The notes beneath the pieces are model-generated. The model did not search any database. It was not told the DNA's origin and saw nothing but the letters and a program-made list of their open reading frames with translations. Made by a program: the position numbers and the translations under genes. Positions 34,501 through 44,969 of a DNA stretch of 64,000 bases are shown here, piece by piece. This DNA is from Schistocephalus solidus (Eukaryota; Platyhelminthes; Cestoda; Diphyllobothriidea; Diphyllobothriidae). The number at the start of each line of letters is the position of its first letter. Positions within the stretch are counted from its first letter, which is position 1. The stretch spans positions 94,787 to 158,786 of the forward strand of contig WEDG01000836.1 in the NCBI GenBank assembly GCA_017591395.1, read 5' to 3'.

Positions 34501-34969
34501 AAAAACGCGCTGAGCCATTGACCATACTCTTTATTTGAAGCATTTTTTCCCGGGTATGAATTTAAAACAAGCAGACGCAGCAGGATTTATTGGTTCCAGC
34601 AAATTTCGCGCAGCTTATCGACTAAAACCCGTCTTTGCATAACACATCTAACGAATAGAAGCAGAGAGCAGTTTGCATTTGCACAGAATGTCAGTGCATA
34701 CCAGAAAGGGTTAGGGTTCACTACGAAGAATGATCAGATGACATACGTTAGCTTAAAATATCAGATAGGAAAGACAAGGTGGGGGAAGAATTAGCTCAAA
34801 TCACATTCATGGGTAAATATAGAGGTAAAGATTACCAGAGCAATTGGAGATTGATTACGTGGTCCAGTTGCTTGCATTGGCTGGGTTTCTCCCTCCGTAT
34901 ATACGCTGCTTCCAATTAGCGCAAGGCCCGAGTTTTCCGTACTGTTTATTCCTAGTCACAGGCCCAAGT
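34501..34969. other. Spacer in the retroelement cluster, nothing recognised
   Basis: No repeat match or gene is recognised in this stretch. Confidence 0.35.
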
Positions 34970-35280
34970 CACCATCTGAACTGGTCAGTGAACTGATGCG
35001 GGCAATAGACGCAGCTTCTAACATACCTAATAACCTCGTCTGCACGTACCACGTACAAGACCTGACCCAAAACGAAAGTACAAAGACTTCACACAAAAGA
35101 GGTTAACTGCTCATAGTTCACACGTGTGAGGGTGCCCGAGTTCAGGTTAAGAAGGAGCCACTGCAGTCCACCAGTCGGTTACTTCACCAAAACACTCATT
35201 GGGCACATTGCGAGGTCGGAGTGCAATCTGCAGTTAGCAAAATTCCGGGCCATGGCGATTAGTGCACCGTGAAAGTCTCA
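34970..35280 (+). repeat. Retroelement 3'-region variant unit D
   Basis: It is similar to 37240-37560: ggtcagtgaactgatgcggg, cctcgtctgcacgtaccacgt, ggttaactgctcatag, gttaagaaggagccactgcag and cattgggcacattgcgagg. The unit lies downstream (on the minus strand) of the decayed zinc-finger frame at 35278-35893. Confidence 0.65.
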
Positions 35281-35893
35281 AGGTTGGATCACACATGCTT
35301 CAATGGAGCCACATGGAAAAACAGCTGAGGATAATACTTCTCTCTTACGTAGGATGTGCTGTTTGCAAACATACGTTGTGTGATGTTGGTTTTGATCGTG
35401 TGTGATGCAGATGTTGATGAGGAGAAGAGCGGTTGTGTGGTATAGCCGACGGCATTCTACCGCAAATTTTCTTGGAGGCGCATATGGCCAAGTCAACCCA
35501 TATGACAAGTGAATGTGTGTAGAAAGTGCGAATAGTGTAGGTACGTAGGTGCTGTGGGTGTATGCCAGTGCTCCTGGCAGTGTTAAGCCAGTCTCTGTGC
35601 GATTTATTCGCAAGGGCTTGATCAGGCTGATGCACGAGGTGAATGTGCGAGCAAAATGAGCACACGTAGAGATCGTGTCCCCATTGCTGGTGATCGGGCC
35701 GTGGTTGCAAAGTTAGCATTCGACGGAACGTCAGAGGTGGTCTCAGCGCTGGTGGTCGTCGCTGTACTGGATGCGGCAGTGGGGGTAGTGATCGAGGGTG
35801 GCTGGGCATCGGTTTTGTGATCAACGGTGGTGGGGGTGGTTTTCGGTGACCACGAAAACACACACACGTCAGATCTACTGACGTGTTAGACAA
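35278..35893 (-). pseudogene. Decayed 3' end of a zinc-finger non-LTR retrotransposon
   Basis: On the minus strand, two overlapping frames preserve remains of the zinc-finger C-terminus seen at 42188-43199, such as a C-x2-C near L-Y-V-C-S-F-C, L-R-I-N-R-T-E-T-G and a final Y-A-P-P-R-K. The fingers have lost cysteines and histidines and the frame is broken. It is an older copy than those at 38240-41069 and 41830-43199. Confidence 0.6.
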
Positions 35894-36105
35894 TATCCAC
35901 CGTATGCGCTGCAGGGACGCTGACTCGCACTGGATTATATTGAGAATAGACTTTTGATAAATCTACCTCACTATGTTTTACACCGGGCCCAGGTTGGGGA
36001 GTGAAATAGAGAGTGAGATAGACGCAGCGCAAGTTCATGTTCCCCATAATCCAGCGCGAGTCACCATCAGCGCACAGCATACAGTGGACATCGTCGAACA
36101 AGATG
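35886..36105. repeat. Unit A in head-to-head inverted pair
   Basis: 35886-36000 carries unit A forward (atatccaccgtatgcgctgc, gacgctgactcgcactgga). 36005-36105 carries it in reverse (aatccagcgcgagtcacc, gcgcacagcatacagtggac). The two face each other across about 80 bases. Confidence 0.7.
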
Positions 36106-36109
36106 GTTG

Positions 36110-36740
36110 AACCTCACTCTCTGTTCCACTCCCTCACCTGGCCCCGATGTCAAGACAGCATCAAGAAGACCGGAGATGGGAGAGGGCGCAGGCCAATGCA
36201 CTGTGGTCCAAAACCAAACAAGAACACAACAGCATAAGCGAGGGACGACTAGGATCCCAACTAAGTGGGAATGCCATAAAGGCCACATTATTAAGGAGCC
36301 ATTTGCAGCCTGACTTTCAGTCCGTCAGGTGTCCATTGCCCACAAAAGCATGCACTGTACTGATCACGTGGTCTGAGTTATCCCATTAGTTTGCAGCCTT
36401 CCAAGGCGCACCTTTTAGCGCACTGTGATAGGTTCAATCGCTTCAGATTTTTATGGAGAGGAAAAATGCGCTGAGCCGTCGACCTCACTCTCTCCCCAAT
36501 CCCAAAATCAGACCACCGTCCGAGCCCATCAGTTGTCTGATGTGGTAGCGGGCGTATTGGTTGAATGGTCGGCATATCCGTCTGGCGCGCCACAGCACAA
36601 CGTGGCCCCAATAATACACACCTGGATTCAATAAACCACGAGGTATGGAGGATCCATTGCTGTCTGACTCCCAGTACACTGTTCAGCCACTTAAAGCAAA
36701 GCACACACTGGGCCGACAGCGTGGTCTGATGTAAGCTTCA
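36110..36740 (+). repeat. Retroelement 3'-region units B and C
   Basis: Unit B (36110-36480): gtcaagacagcatcaagaag, gagatgggagagggcgcagg, ggccacattattaaggagcc. Unit C (36480-36740): gtcgacctcactctctcccc, ccgagcccatcagttgtctg, then gtctgactcccagt and cacactgggccgacag. On the minus strand this is the C'-B' order found downstream of each zinc-finger frame. Confidence 0.8.
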
Positions 36741-36754
36741 GATTGAAAAAAAAC

Positions 36755-37560
36755 ACACACGATAGTTCAACTGTCGATTTCGACGATGTCCACCGTATGC
36801 TCCATACCAAGTGGTGCAGGAACGTTGACTTGTGCGTAAATTAGTTTTAAGTAATAGTGGCCTTGCGCTGCAGCTACCGCACTCTCTCCTCCTCCCCCAC
36901 CTGAGCCCGTTGTCATGACAGAGTCAAGAAGACCGGAGGCGGGAGAGGACGCAGGTGACGGGCGCGGGCGGAGCCGCCCCATGGCGTACAACCACACCTG
37001 GCTCGGATCCCACGGAGTGGGAGTGTCATAAAGGCCACATTAAGAAGAAGCCATTGCAGCCTGACTCTCAGTCCGCCAGTCAGCCAATTCAAACCAAACA
37101 CACATTGGACTGACCACGTGGTCCGAGTTATCCCGTCAGTTGGCAACCTCCCAAGCCACGGCTTTTAGCGCAACGTGATAGTTTCAAGCGCGTCAGATTG
37201 TTTTTTAGTGAGGAACATGCCCTGAGATGTCGACCTCACTCCCTTCCCCACCACTACAGTCAAACCACTGTCCAAGCAGGTCAGTTGTCTGATGCGGAAG
37301 TGGGCGCAGCTGCTGGTGACCTCGTCTACGTGTACTACGTACACAACCTGGCCTCCCAAACACGAGCACCAGGATTTCACACAACAGGGGTTAAACGGCA
37401 TACATCTCACATGTGTCAGATAGCCAGAGGTCACGTTAAGAAGGAGCCATCGCAGCCCGACTCACAGACCACCAGTTAGCCACTCCACATAACACACATT
37501 GGACTAACTGCGAGGTCTGAGTGTAATTGGTAGTTTGCAACCTTCCAACCACGGCACTTG
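36755..37560 (+). repeat. Retroelement 3'-region units A, B and D
   Basis: Unit A (36755-36905) with cgatagttcaactgtcg, then B (36905-37240) with gtcatgacagagtcaagaag and gccacattaagaagaagcc, then variant D (37240-37560) with aaaccactgtccaagcagg and gttaagaaggagccatcgc. Short open frames here, on either strand, are not coding. Confidence 0.8.
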
Positions 37561-38240
37561 ACGTTACCGCATTCTCTTTTCCTTCCCACCTGAGCCCGGT
37601 GTCAAGACAGAGTCAAGAAGACCGGAGATGGGAGAGGGCACAGGTGGCTGGCTCGGCCAGAGTCACCCCTGGGTTTACCACCACATCTGACTCGGATCCC
37701 ACGGAGTGGGAATGCCATAAAGGCCAAATAAAGAAAGAGCCATTGCAGCCTGACCCTCAGGCCGCCAGTTAGCCACTCCACACAAATCACACATTGGGTT
37801 GACCACGCGGTCCGCGTTATCCCGTCAGTTGGCAACCTTCCAAGCCGCGCCTTTTAGCGCACCGGGATAGGTTCAAGCGCGTCAGCTTTTTATGGAGAAG
37901 AAAAATGCGCTGAGTCGTCGACCTCACATTCCCCCCCCCATCCCAAAATCAGACCACCGTCCGAGCCCATCAGTTGTCTGATGTGGTAGTGGGCGCATTG
38001 GCTGAAGGGTCGGCGTACCCGTCTTCGCGCTCCACAGCACGACCTGGCCCCCATACCGCACACACCAGGATTCACTTACTCAGGGGATATGGAGGAGACA
38101 TCACCGCCTGACTCCCAGTCCACTGGTCAGCCATTCGACACACACAGCACATACACTGGGCCGACGGCGTGGTTTGGTGTAAGCGTCAGATTAGCAGCCT
38201 TTCAAGCCACGGTTTCTAGGAAACCGGGATTTTATCAGAT
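37560..38240 (+). repeat. Retroelement 3'-region units B and C
   Basis: B (37560-37925) and C (37925-38240), ending ggtttctaggaaaccggg. This block directly follows, in minus-strand sense, the zinc-finger stop of the element at 38240-41069 and is inverted relative to 43200-43930. Confidence 0.85.
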
Positions 38241-38283
38241 AGATTATGTTGATTGTGAGGGTGTTGTCTATGTATTAGTGTAG

Positions 38284-38510
38284 ATGGTGTGCGCTGATGA
38301 GGCTAGCCTCCGGTGGTTTACTGCAGGTTTTCGTGGAGGCGCATGTGTACTAATAGGCCCCTGCGGTGTGAAACTGTGCGGGAGCAGTGAATGCAGTGGA
38401 GGCAGGCGCGGTTCACCAGCCTCCGTGCGATGGATTCGCAGGAGACCGACCAGGCTGATGCGTGAGTTGAAGTTGCGGGCGCATTGTGGGCAGGAGAAAT
38501 CGGTAGAGGC
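38284..38510 (-). pseudogene. Non-LTR element: terminal C2H2 zinc fingers
   Basis: On the minus strand the frame reads T-D-F-S-C-P-Q-C-A-R-N-F, an R-I-S-L-V-G-L-L-R-I-H helix (the first His replaced by Leu), then L-R-I-H-R-T-E-A-G-E-P and a degraded last finger. It joins the RT part out of frame at about 38505-38511. Confidence 0.75.
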
Positions 38511-39870
38511 CGAAGGACTGACTAGCTCTGGAGATACCTTTGGCAACCTCGTCATTGATTCTCGTGTTGTGTGAGAGCGTGCTTCCTAGATAAGCGAAGG
38601 TTTCCACGTTTTTGAGTTGAGCAACGTTGATATTGATTCGGGGAGCATTGTATTCCGCGCTGGGTGGCGGCTGGGGCATGACAACCGTTTTGGTTGTACT
38701 GACCGTTAATCCAAAATCAGCGCAGTCTGCGGCGAAGAGGTCCACACTCCTTTGCATGTCTTCCTCCGTTACGGTGTTCAGAGCGCAGTCGTCCGCAAAG
38801 AGCAAGTCATGGACTGTAGTCGTAGACACGTGCATTGAAGCCTGCATACGCCGACTGTTGAGAAGATGTCCGTCAGTTCTATACACAATGCGGATCCCAG
38901 GCTGCTCATCACGATAGGTGTCCATCAGCATAGCCGAGAACATGAGACTGATCAGCGTGGGAGCCAATACGCAGCCCTGCTTCACTCCGTTGGTCACTGC
39001 TAATGCTTCGAATACCGTCCCGTTGTCGGTGACGCGCGCCGTCATCCCGTCAGGAAGCTGACACACCATGTGCGTGAACCGCTCAGAACAGCCGAATTTC
39101 TGCATGAATTTCTACAATCCATCGCGATTCACCGTGTCAAAGGCTTTCGTCAGATCCACGAAGGTAGTGATTAGGTGAGTTTGCATCTCCTGGCACTTCT
39201 CTTGTAGCTGGCGGGCGGCAAAGATCATATTGGTTGTCTCGCGGTGTCGGCGGAAGCCGCATTGGCTTTCCGGGAGCAGGGCCTGTTCTAGGTGACCGTT
39301 CAGAAGATTGAGAAGGATACGGGCGAAGATCTTCCCGGCGATGTTGAGCAGCTAAATGACTCTGTGATTATCACCGAGTTGCCGGTACCCCTTCCATTTG
39401 TAGAGATGGACGATGGTCGCGTCTTTGAAATCCTGAGGAACTTGTCCTTGGCGCCACATATCCTGGAAGAGGGTTGTGAGTTCTGCCATCAGTCGGGGCC
39501 CACCGTGCTTGTAGACTTCCGGTGGGATTGCGTCGGATCCCGGTGCTTTACCGCTGGAAATCTGCTGCACGGCCTGGATGGTTTCTGGTGGAAAAGGCGG
39601 CAGATCCAGGTCATTGTTCGTGTCCACTTGAGGGAGCAGGTCAATGGCAGCATCGGAGATGGCTAATGAGCAATTAAGGACACTTCTGAAATGCTCGGCC
39701 CAGCGCTTCAGAATTTGCGATTTCTCTGTCAGCAGTATTGTGCCATCAAAACTGAGAAGCAGTGCGGTCCCCTTGATACACGGGCCGTAGATGGCCTTGA
39801 TGGCTTTGAAAATGTTTTTAATTTCATTGTGGTCTACATACCCCTGGATTTCCTCAGCCTTTCGGATCAT
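38511..39870 (-). pseudogene. Non-LTR element: reverse transcriptase domain
   Basis: On the minus strand, motifs appear in order: K-A-P-G-S-D-A-I-P, D-F-K-D-A-T-I-V, T-F-V-D-L-T-K-A-F-D-T-V (motif A, catalytic Asp), N-G-V-K-Q-G-C-V-L-A-P-T-L (motif B), L-L-F-A-D-D-C-A-L (motif C) and F-A-Y-L-G-S-T-L. Stops interrupt the frame just after H-R-V-I and just before K-F-M-Q-K-F-G. The catalytic residues are otherwise intact, so the copy is fairly recent. Confidence 0.9.
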
Positions 39871-40245
39871 TCAGGCCTCCTGCATATCCCGCAGCTGTTG
39901 CCGTAAAAAGCGGTGGCATCTGAAGAATGCTGCTTTGGTTGCGTCAGTCCGAAGGTCCGTTTAGGCTTTGTGTAGTCCATTCTTCTCCGCGAGTAATTTG
40001 CTGATGTCGGCGTAATTTTCGTCAAACCAGTCCTGGTTTTGACGGCGTGCGCGTCCGAGGACTTTGAGGGCGGTGGACTGGATGACATTTCGCAGTTGGC
40101 AACATCGTATTTCCACGATGCCGTTATACCCTGGAGCATGCAGGTTCTCCAGTTTCTCGGTTATTTAGTTGCTGAAATCAAAACAGTGAGCAGACAAATT
40201 TAACAAAAGAGTATTTAACTTATCTGGTGGCCTCTTACCTCGTGG

Positions 40246-40608
40246 TCAGGGTTGCATCCGGAGCCTCATATGAGAGAGGACGAGGCGGTGATCTGTCCAA
40301 CCATCGACATCGCGGATCGCCTTGGTTACCAGCACGTCCGGTTGATCTCGCCTCCGGACGAGAACATAGTCCAGCAGATGCCAGCGCAGCGACCGAGGGT
40401 GCATCCACGTGGCCTTCTCCCGCGTCGGAAGGCGGAAGGTGTTGGTCAGCAGGAGACGGTGTTCCGCACACGTGCGCAGATGAAGGAGGCCGTTATCGTT
40501 ACAGCCACCAAGACCGTGGGGACTCAGCACTCCCTGCCAGGCAGCATGGTCCATCCCGACGTGGGCGTTGAAGTCACCAAGGACAATTAACTTGTCCTCT
40601 TTCGGCAC
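40246..40608 (-). pseudogene. Non-LTR element: endonuclease domain, C-terminal part
   Basis: The frame carries [12 protein letters not shown], then L-L-D-Y-V-L-V-R and W-T-D-H-R-L-V, the G-D-F-N and S/T-D-H motifs of exonuclease-endonuclease-phosphatase nucleases. It continues the upstream frame 40658-41044 after a break at about 40610-40657. Confidence 0.88.
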
Positions 40609-40657
40609 AGTCGCCAGCAGGGCATGTAGGTCCTAATTGAATTTGTCCTTCGCCGCA

Positions 40658-41044
40658 TCAGAGCTTGACATTGGGGGGAGCGTAGGCGCTGATGATGGTA
40701 GCGAACTGGTCTCCCCGAAGCGGCAGGCGGAGGCTCATTAGGCGATCATTGATACCCTGCGGCAAACAGGGCAGACGTCCAACTATGTCGTTCCGGATGG
40801 CAAAGACAACACCAGTGTCGCGTCGCTCTGCCTTTGGCCGGCCGCTCCAGAAGAAGGTGCAGCCGGCACCCACCTCCTCCAGCTGACCCTGCTCGGAGAA
40901 TCGGGTCTCGCTGAGAGCAGCAATGTCCACCTTGTAGTGCGCCAGTTCCCGAGCGACTAGCGCCGTCCTCCGTTTCGGCCGGTTGCTCCTCCGATTGTCT
41001 AAAAGGGAACGAACATTCCAGGCTGCTAGCGTGAGTGGACTCAC
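40658..41044 (-). pseudogene. Non-LTR element: endonuclease domain, N-terminal part
   Basis: It starts with [10 protein letters not shown] and continues with I-A-A-L-S-E-T-R-F and I-I-S-A-Y-A-P-P, the N-terminal motifs (N, E, S/Y) of an apurinic endonuclease-like nuclease that nicks the target for reverse transcription. This is the most 5' recognisable coding part of the copy. Confidence 0.88.
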
Positions 41045-41069
41045 CCGAGCAGCCTGGAGGGTGTGGCAA

Positions 41070-41829
41070 GGGGGATGGGGATGGGGGTTATTGTTGTTTG
41101 TTTGAGTTTTACGACAGCGTATTTTGCGATCTGTGAGCCGCGGCCAGCTGCAGAAGACGTGATAACCAGCATTTTTTTAGGGCACCTTTTCTAGCCGATT
41201 CCTTCGCGAGGAGGCAAGCAGTGCTATCCCTAAATAGGGCTGCTAGGACATCGCAGACGGCTGCCGATTTCCACTATGGTCATGGTTTTGTTTTAGTGGG
41301 AGAACGACCCGAATTAGCCTGGGTTTCCTACGGGGTTGCTATCCCTAAGAGAGAGTGCAATAAGTCTGCTATTAATCTAAACTAATTTAGGCGTAAGTCA
41401 CCGTCCTTGTGCCTACTGTACAGGAAACAAGGTAATAGTCAAAGGCCTAGACTTGTTGCGTGACGCAGCTGTAAGGCTCTTCCAACGACTACCACGTATT
41501 CGCTGCTCTATATTCCAATGTTAAGAGTGGCATTTATTAATGATTGAAGAACGCGGTGTAAATACCTCGAGGTACGGCTTGGCACTTTCACCCCGAAATC
41601 TGACTGCCGAAAAAATACGAACTTTCATTACGATAGAGTTCCAACAGAGTCCACCGAGTAAGCTGAATGACCTATTGAGCGGCCCGACTCCTCACTGTTA
41701 CCACATACAGCGATAAAACACGTGTTTTACGTTCTTAGTTAGTTCCAGCGTTACATTCTGGGTTAATCGATTTCTCATTTATAGGAATATTATTAATAAT
41801 TCACAAGCAATGCGTTTATGTCAGTATGA
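41070..41829. other. Spacer between the two opposed retroelement copies
   Basis: The part next to 41069 probably includes the 5' untranslated region of the minus-strand copy. The rest has no recognised feature. Confidence 0.4.
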
Positions 41830-43199
41830 AGGTATTCACCTGAACACAAAACTGAAGATGTACAAAGCCATCGTCTTGACGATACTCCTTTACGGCGCGG
41901 AGACCTAGACCGTCTATTCAAACTAAGCCAGGAAGCTGAATAACTTCCATCACAACTGCCTCCGCAGAATACTGAAACTGAGATGGCAAGACAGGAACCC
42001 GGACATGGAAGTCCTGGAGCGGACCGGAATCCTCAGCATCCACGCCATGCAGAGGCAAGTGCAAATGCGATGGAGTGGCCACCTGATGAGAATGGACGAC
42101 GAGTGACTACCCAAACGACTTTTCTATGGAAATGTCGCTACGGGTGCTCGCCGACAGGGAGGTCAAAAATGACACTACAAGGATACTTTGAAGAAATCGC
42201 TGAAACAACTGCAAATCAACCCGGCGACCTGGGAGGACCTCGCCCAGGATAGACCGGCATGGAGAATATCCGTTAAGACTGGTTCAGAAATCTATGAGGC
42301 CATCCGGATCACCGCCGTCAAGGCCAAAAGAGCGGCACGAAAGTACCCAGCACCCCGGACCAACACCACCAATGCCCATGTCCTGCCAACATGCCCGCAC
42401 TGTCAACGCATCTTCCGCGCGCGAATCGGCCTCGTTGGACATCTTCGGACGCAATGCACCAACAATCCGAGAATTCCAATTTCTACGTCGAATTCTGCCA
42501 ACCCTCCTTCAGACTCCCCTACCCTCACTCCTGGCATCAATTCAATTACTCCCACCATCAAATAGACCACATCCATCTACACATCGCCTGTTTCCCCCAC
42601 CACCACACCCACCACCGCCTTCGTCTTCACTACCACCATCACATCCACCACCATCAGCGATGGGGACTTTCTTCTAAACTGTCCTTAATGCGACCGCACA
42701 TTTACTTCACGCATCGGCCTGGTCGGCCACTTGCGAATCCATCGTACGGGGACTCGTGAACCAGTGCCTGGAGCACAAACACACAGCAGAGATCGTCGCC
42801 TCCACTGTCCTCACTGTCCTCGTGCATTCACTCATCGCATGGGCCTATTCAGTCACATGCGCATCTATGACAGCGGAATTCACCGCAATTCCGACAAAAC
42901 CGATACATCATGCACACCCTCCGCTCCTGCCCTTCTTACCGCCACTGCCACCCCACTACCATGAATGACATCCCCCAGCCTCTACCGATTTCTCCTGCCC
43001 ACAATGCGCCCGCAACTTCAACTCACGCATCGGCTTGATCGGTCACCTGCGAATCCATCGCACGGAGGCTGGTGAACCAGTGCCTGGGGCTCCGACATAC
43101 AGTCGCCGCGCCCGCCTCCACTGCCCTCACCGCTCCCGCACATTTACACACCGCATGGGCCTATTAGGACACATGCGCCTCCACGACAACCTGCAGTAA
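41830..43199 (+). mobile_element. Zinc-finger non-LTR retrotransposon, plus-strand 5'-truncated copy
   Basis: The frame begins within the RT C-terminal region (L-N-T-K-L-K-M-Y-K-A, then L-L-Y-G-A-E-T) and continues through [20 protein letters not shown], a linker and about five zinc fingers to a TAA at 43197-43199. It has frameshifts and stops (for example after A-E-T) and is inactive. Its start matches approximately the point where the minus-strand copy loses sequence, so together the two hold almost one complete element. Confidence 0.88.
42188..43199 (+). pseudogene. Non-LTR element: C-terminal zinc-finger array
   Basis: Five finger-like units are visible across frame breaks: C-P-H-C-Q-R-I-F with H-L-R-T-Q-C (about 42385-42450, C2HC type), one with a stop between its cysteines (42684-42750), C-P-H-C-P-R-A-F with H-M-R-I-Y (42802-42870), C-P-Q-C-A-R-N-F with H-L-R-I-H (43004-43065), and a last one with H-M-R-L-H (43115-43190). 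Such fingers probably bind nucleic acid during integration; that role is inferred. Confidence 0.8.
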
Positions 43200-44090
43200 A
43201 CCACCAGAGGCTAAGCTTCATCAGCGCACACCATCTACACTAATACATAGAAAACACCCTCACAATCATCATAATCTATCTGATAAAATCCCGGTTTCCT
43301 AGAAACCGTGGCTTGGAAGGCTGCCAATCTGACGCTTACACCAAACCACGCCGTCGGCCTAGTGTATGTGTTGTGTATGTCGAAGGACTGACAAGTGGAC
43401 TGAAAGTCAGACGGCGATGTCTCCTCCATATCCCCTGAGTTAGTGAATCCTGGTGTGTGGGTAATGGGGGCCAGGTCGTGCTGTTGGCGCGCGAAGACGG
43501 GTACGCCGACCCGTCAGCCAATGCGCCCACTCCCACATCTGTCAACTGACCGGCTCGGACGTTGGTCTGATTGCAAGGTGAGGGAGAGAGTGAGGACAAC
43601 AGCTCAACGCATTTGCCTCCCTGTAAACAATCTGACGCGCTTGAACCTATCACGGTGCGCTAAAAGGTGCGGCCTGGAAGGTTGTCAACTAACGGGATAA
43701 CTCGGACCGCGTAATCAGCCTAATGTGTTTTTTGTGTAGTGGCTGACTGGCGCACTAAGAGACAGGCTGCAATGGCTCCTTCTTAATGTGGCCTTTATGG
43801 CACTCTCACTCGTTGTGATCCAAGTCAGGTGTGGTGGTACACCCAGTGGTCGGCTCCGGCCGCTCCAGCCACCTGAGCCCTCTCCCATCTCCGGTCTTCT
43901 TGACTCTGTCTTGACACCGGGCTCAGGTGGAGGAGGAGGAGGAGAAGAGTGTGCGGTAGATGCAGCGCAAGGCTACTATCACTTTTAACTACATCATGAG
44001 CAATTTACCGTCCCTGCACCACCTGGTGTGGAGTATACGGTGGACCTCGTCGAAATCGACGGTCAAACTGCCATGTGTGTGAAGATCAGA
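43200..44090 (+). repeat. 3' region of the plus-strand copy: units C', B', A'
   Basis: After the stop come ccaccagaggctaagctt and tacatagaaaacaccctcac, then C' (43310-43640), B' (43640-43930) and A' (43930-44090, ending cgtcgaaatcgacggtcaaa). The order is the exact reverse complement of 36755-38330, which shows that these units belong to the element's own 3' region. Confidence 0.88.
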
Positions 44091-44896
44091 GGTGGTATGC
44101 ATTCCGAGCTGATATAATGAAAAAAGGAAATGTTTCTTCGAAAAAATGCGAGTTATACTCCTTGTACATCTCGCATTTTTCCGAAGCTCCCCTTCCTGTT
44201 TTCAAGATATATATATATATATATTGATTTTAAATTTTTGGAGACCCCAGTTAAGCCCCGGCTGCCCTTTCAGATCACTGTTGACCCCGATATTTAGCTT
44301 GATGAGAGCAGCTTTAGTACTCCACACGTTAAGTTATGTTGATGGCATTACAAGGCTCACTGCACAGCACCCGACTGATGGCCGCAAAATATTTCCATAT
44401 GGGCAGTTTCTTTCGAGTAACGAACCATAGAGTGCGCGTATCAACACTGTCACGTCAAACAGCGATGAATAAAACAGGTTAGCACCGCGCAACGGTCGAT
44501 GCAAACTGACCTGTATTTCGATGGTATGTCATGTTGCTACGCCACCAAACCCTTCCAGCTCCTTTACCGGATGCTCTTTCCCATTGGTTACCAGCCCTGC
44601 ATCGTGTGGGCAAACCCTCACGAGGCAGAATTGTGCATACTCCGATTGGCCGCGCTTAGTCTGGTCAATGGGCACTAGGTCTAGTGACAGCTGCAGGTTG
44701 GGGTATTCGCTAGGCCACCGGCGGACAAGCCGTTCGGACGTGTGCACTACACAGTCTCAGTCTGACGGGATCTGACGTGGGCCAGTGGAGATTGCTTTTG
44801 AACTCGTGAGTTCATTAGCTTTTTCACGCCGATTTCCCCAACCTTGGACGGAATTTCTAGCCGGTGTTATTACTCTATCTAGAGTCTAGTACAGAC
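44091..44896. other. Upstream region of the collagen gene
   Basis: It holds an (AT)n tract at 44206-44224 and presumably the promoter and 5' untranslated region, but no TATA box or other element stands out. No gene is recognised. Confidence 0.45.
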
Positions 44897-44969
44897 ATGG
44901 CCTCTGGTGCTCCCGGATGGCGTTTGAAAGCTCTCCTGGTTCTCGCAGGCTTCTGTCTGTTGGTCACAG
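44897..44969 (+). CDS. Collagen exon 1: signal peptide
   Basis: The ATG at 44897 begins a 24-codon stretch (Arg-Leu-Lys, then [12 protein letters not shown]) typical of a signal peptide, ending at a cacag|gtaagg donor. The next exon completes a Gly codon. Confidence 0.88.

Larger units (their letters stand above)
38240..41069 (-). mobile_element. Zinc-finger non-LTR retrotransposon, minus-strand copy with internal deletion
   Basis: Read on the minus strand: apurinic endonuclease-type domain (41044 to about 40246), linker, reverse transcriptase with F-A-D-D (39870 to about 38511), then directly the final zinc fingers and the 3' end. The usual segment between the RT palm and the last fingers is gone; it is present in the + strand copy at 41830. 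The frame has several frameshifts and at least two stops, so it is inactive. The clade (CR1, RTE or other) is not settled from sequence alone. Confidence 0.9.

Noticed and set aside
38627..38917. Plus-strand open frames over the retroelement at 38240-41069
   Set aside because: They are shadows of the minus-strand RT frame.
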